Notes under the pieces: generated by a model | Seen by the model: only the letters and a program-made list of their open reading frames with translations | Told to the model about the DNA's origin: nothing | Databases searched by the model: none | NCBI GenBank assembly: GCA_002299125.1 | Contig: DBNU01000045.1 | Span: 1 to 22,961 of the forward strand | Length of the DNA stretch: 22,961 nucleotides | Origin: Proteobacteria bacterium UBA664 | Lineage (GTDB): Bacteria; Pseudomonadota; Gammaproteobacteria; UBA7966 | Direction: 5' to 3' | Translations under genes and position numbers: made by a program | Shown: in pieces, positions 22,541-22,961 of the stretch | How positions within the stretch are numbered: position 1 is the first letter of the stretch | Layout of the letters: each line of letters starts with the position of its first letter

Positions 22541-22961
22541 GATGACCCACCCGTCGATCGAGGCCGCAAGCGCGGTCGTGAGGTCAAAGATCGAGGCCAC
22601 ACCCGGGCCTTTGCCGCCCGGTTTCCTGGTCGAGGTGCTACTGACCTGGTGGCGTCGGCATCTGGCGCTCGTGCATCGGGACGACGGGGTGAACTCGGCT
22701 CGCTGGCAGGAGGCCGTGGCGCTCACCGAGCAACTCCTCTGGAGCGTGGCACCCAAGTCCGATGACGCCGCGCGCAAGCGCCTGCAGGATTCTCTGGAGC
22801 CTTTGGTCGCAGGCATCAAGGCCGCCCTGCATCGCGCCGGTATGGCAGACGCTCAGCGACATGCCTTCCTCCTGGAACTGGCCGAGGTACACATAGCCCG
22901 CCTGAATCCGGAGCGCCCGGGGCGCTATGCCCAGCCGCAGGAGTCGCTGTCGGCGTCCGAC
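22541..22961 (+). CDS. DUF1631-like protein (partial, 3' end beyond window)
   Basis: The frame from ATG at 22541 is open to the window edge, giving at least 140 residues. An in-frame stop at 22454 limits any extension. The segment FLVEVLLTWWRRHLALVHRDDG, followed by SARWQEAVALTEQLLWSVAPK and then a helical stretch ending in FLLELAEVHIARLNPE, resembles the conserved W...LLWSV.PK block of DUF1631 proteins, which in the usual 700-800 residue members lies far from the N-terminus. Here it starts near residue 30, so this may be a short form. The function of the family is unknown. The Shine-Dalgarno is weak (GGAG at 22524-22527). It is divergent from rpoH and shares the CIRCE-bearing gap. Confidence 0.68.

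Overview
The window is GC-rich chromosomal DNA from a gammaproteobacterium and carries the replication-origin gene block. Reading left to right, the layout is yidD-rnpA-rpmH (leftward), dnaA-dnaN-recF-gyrB (rightward), comF (leftward), bioBFHCD (rightward), a DUF2244 gene plus an aa3-type cytochrome oxidase cluster (rightward, with one leftward gene inside), rpoH (leftward), and the start of a DUF1631-like gene (rightward). The bioB-F-H-C-D order and the cox/DUF2909/SURF1/orphan/ctaA/ctaB order recall Pseudomonas-type Gammaproteobacteria. The presence of sigma-32 with a clear RpoH box fits that class. I cannot name the genus; an Ectothiorhodospiraceae/Chromatiales-like lineage is only a guess. 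Nothing suggests a mobile element, CRISPR array, tRNA or rRNA.

Origin region (1-7126): the 209 bp between dnaA and dnaN look like oriC, with several DnaA-box-like 9-mers, a full match to the IHF consensus and a short AT-rich stretch. Two near-perfect parS palindromes for ParB lie inside recF, about 1.7 and 2.3 kb away. rpmH has a good sigma-70 promoter facing away from dnaA. rnpA has no ATG, GTG or TTG start before its conserved core.

Biotin region (7093-12456): comF overlaps the end of gyrB tail to tail and its start lies about 22 bp from the start of bioB. bioB, F, H, C and D form a tight run with start-stop overlaps (TTGA, ATGA). Together they cover pimeloyl-ACP priming (BioC), demethylation (BioH), and KAPA, dethiobiotin and biotin formation (BioF, BioD, BioB). 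bioA is not here. A 216 bp gap follows and holds a perfect 20 bp dyad.

Respiratory region (12673-21519): a DUF2244 membrane protein, coxB (CuA plus a fused heme c domain), coxA, a 55-residue one-helix protein, ctaG/cox11, coxC, a leftward DUF2909 gene, SURF1, an orphan membrane-anchored CxxxC protein, heme A synthase (ctaA) and heme O synthase (ctaB). This is nearly a full kit for the enzyme, its CuB insertion and its heme A supply. A recognisable sco gene is absent from the position where it often sits.

Heat-shock end (21540-22961): rpoH is preceded by a near-perfect CIRCE element, the binding site of HrcA. This would place the sigma-32 gene under the HrcA repressor and is the most interesting regulatory signal in the window. 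No wholly new multi-gene system was found; most of the novelty is regulatory.
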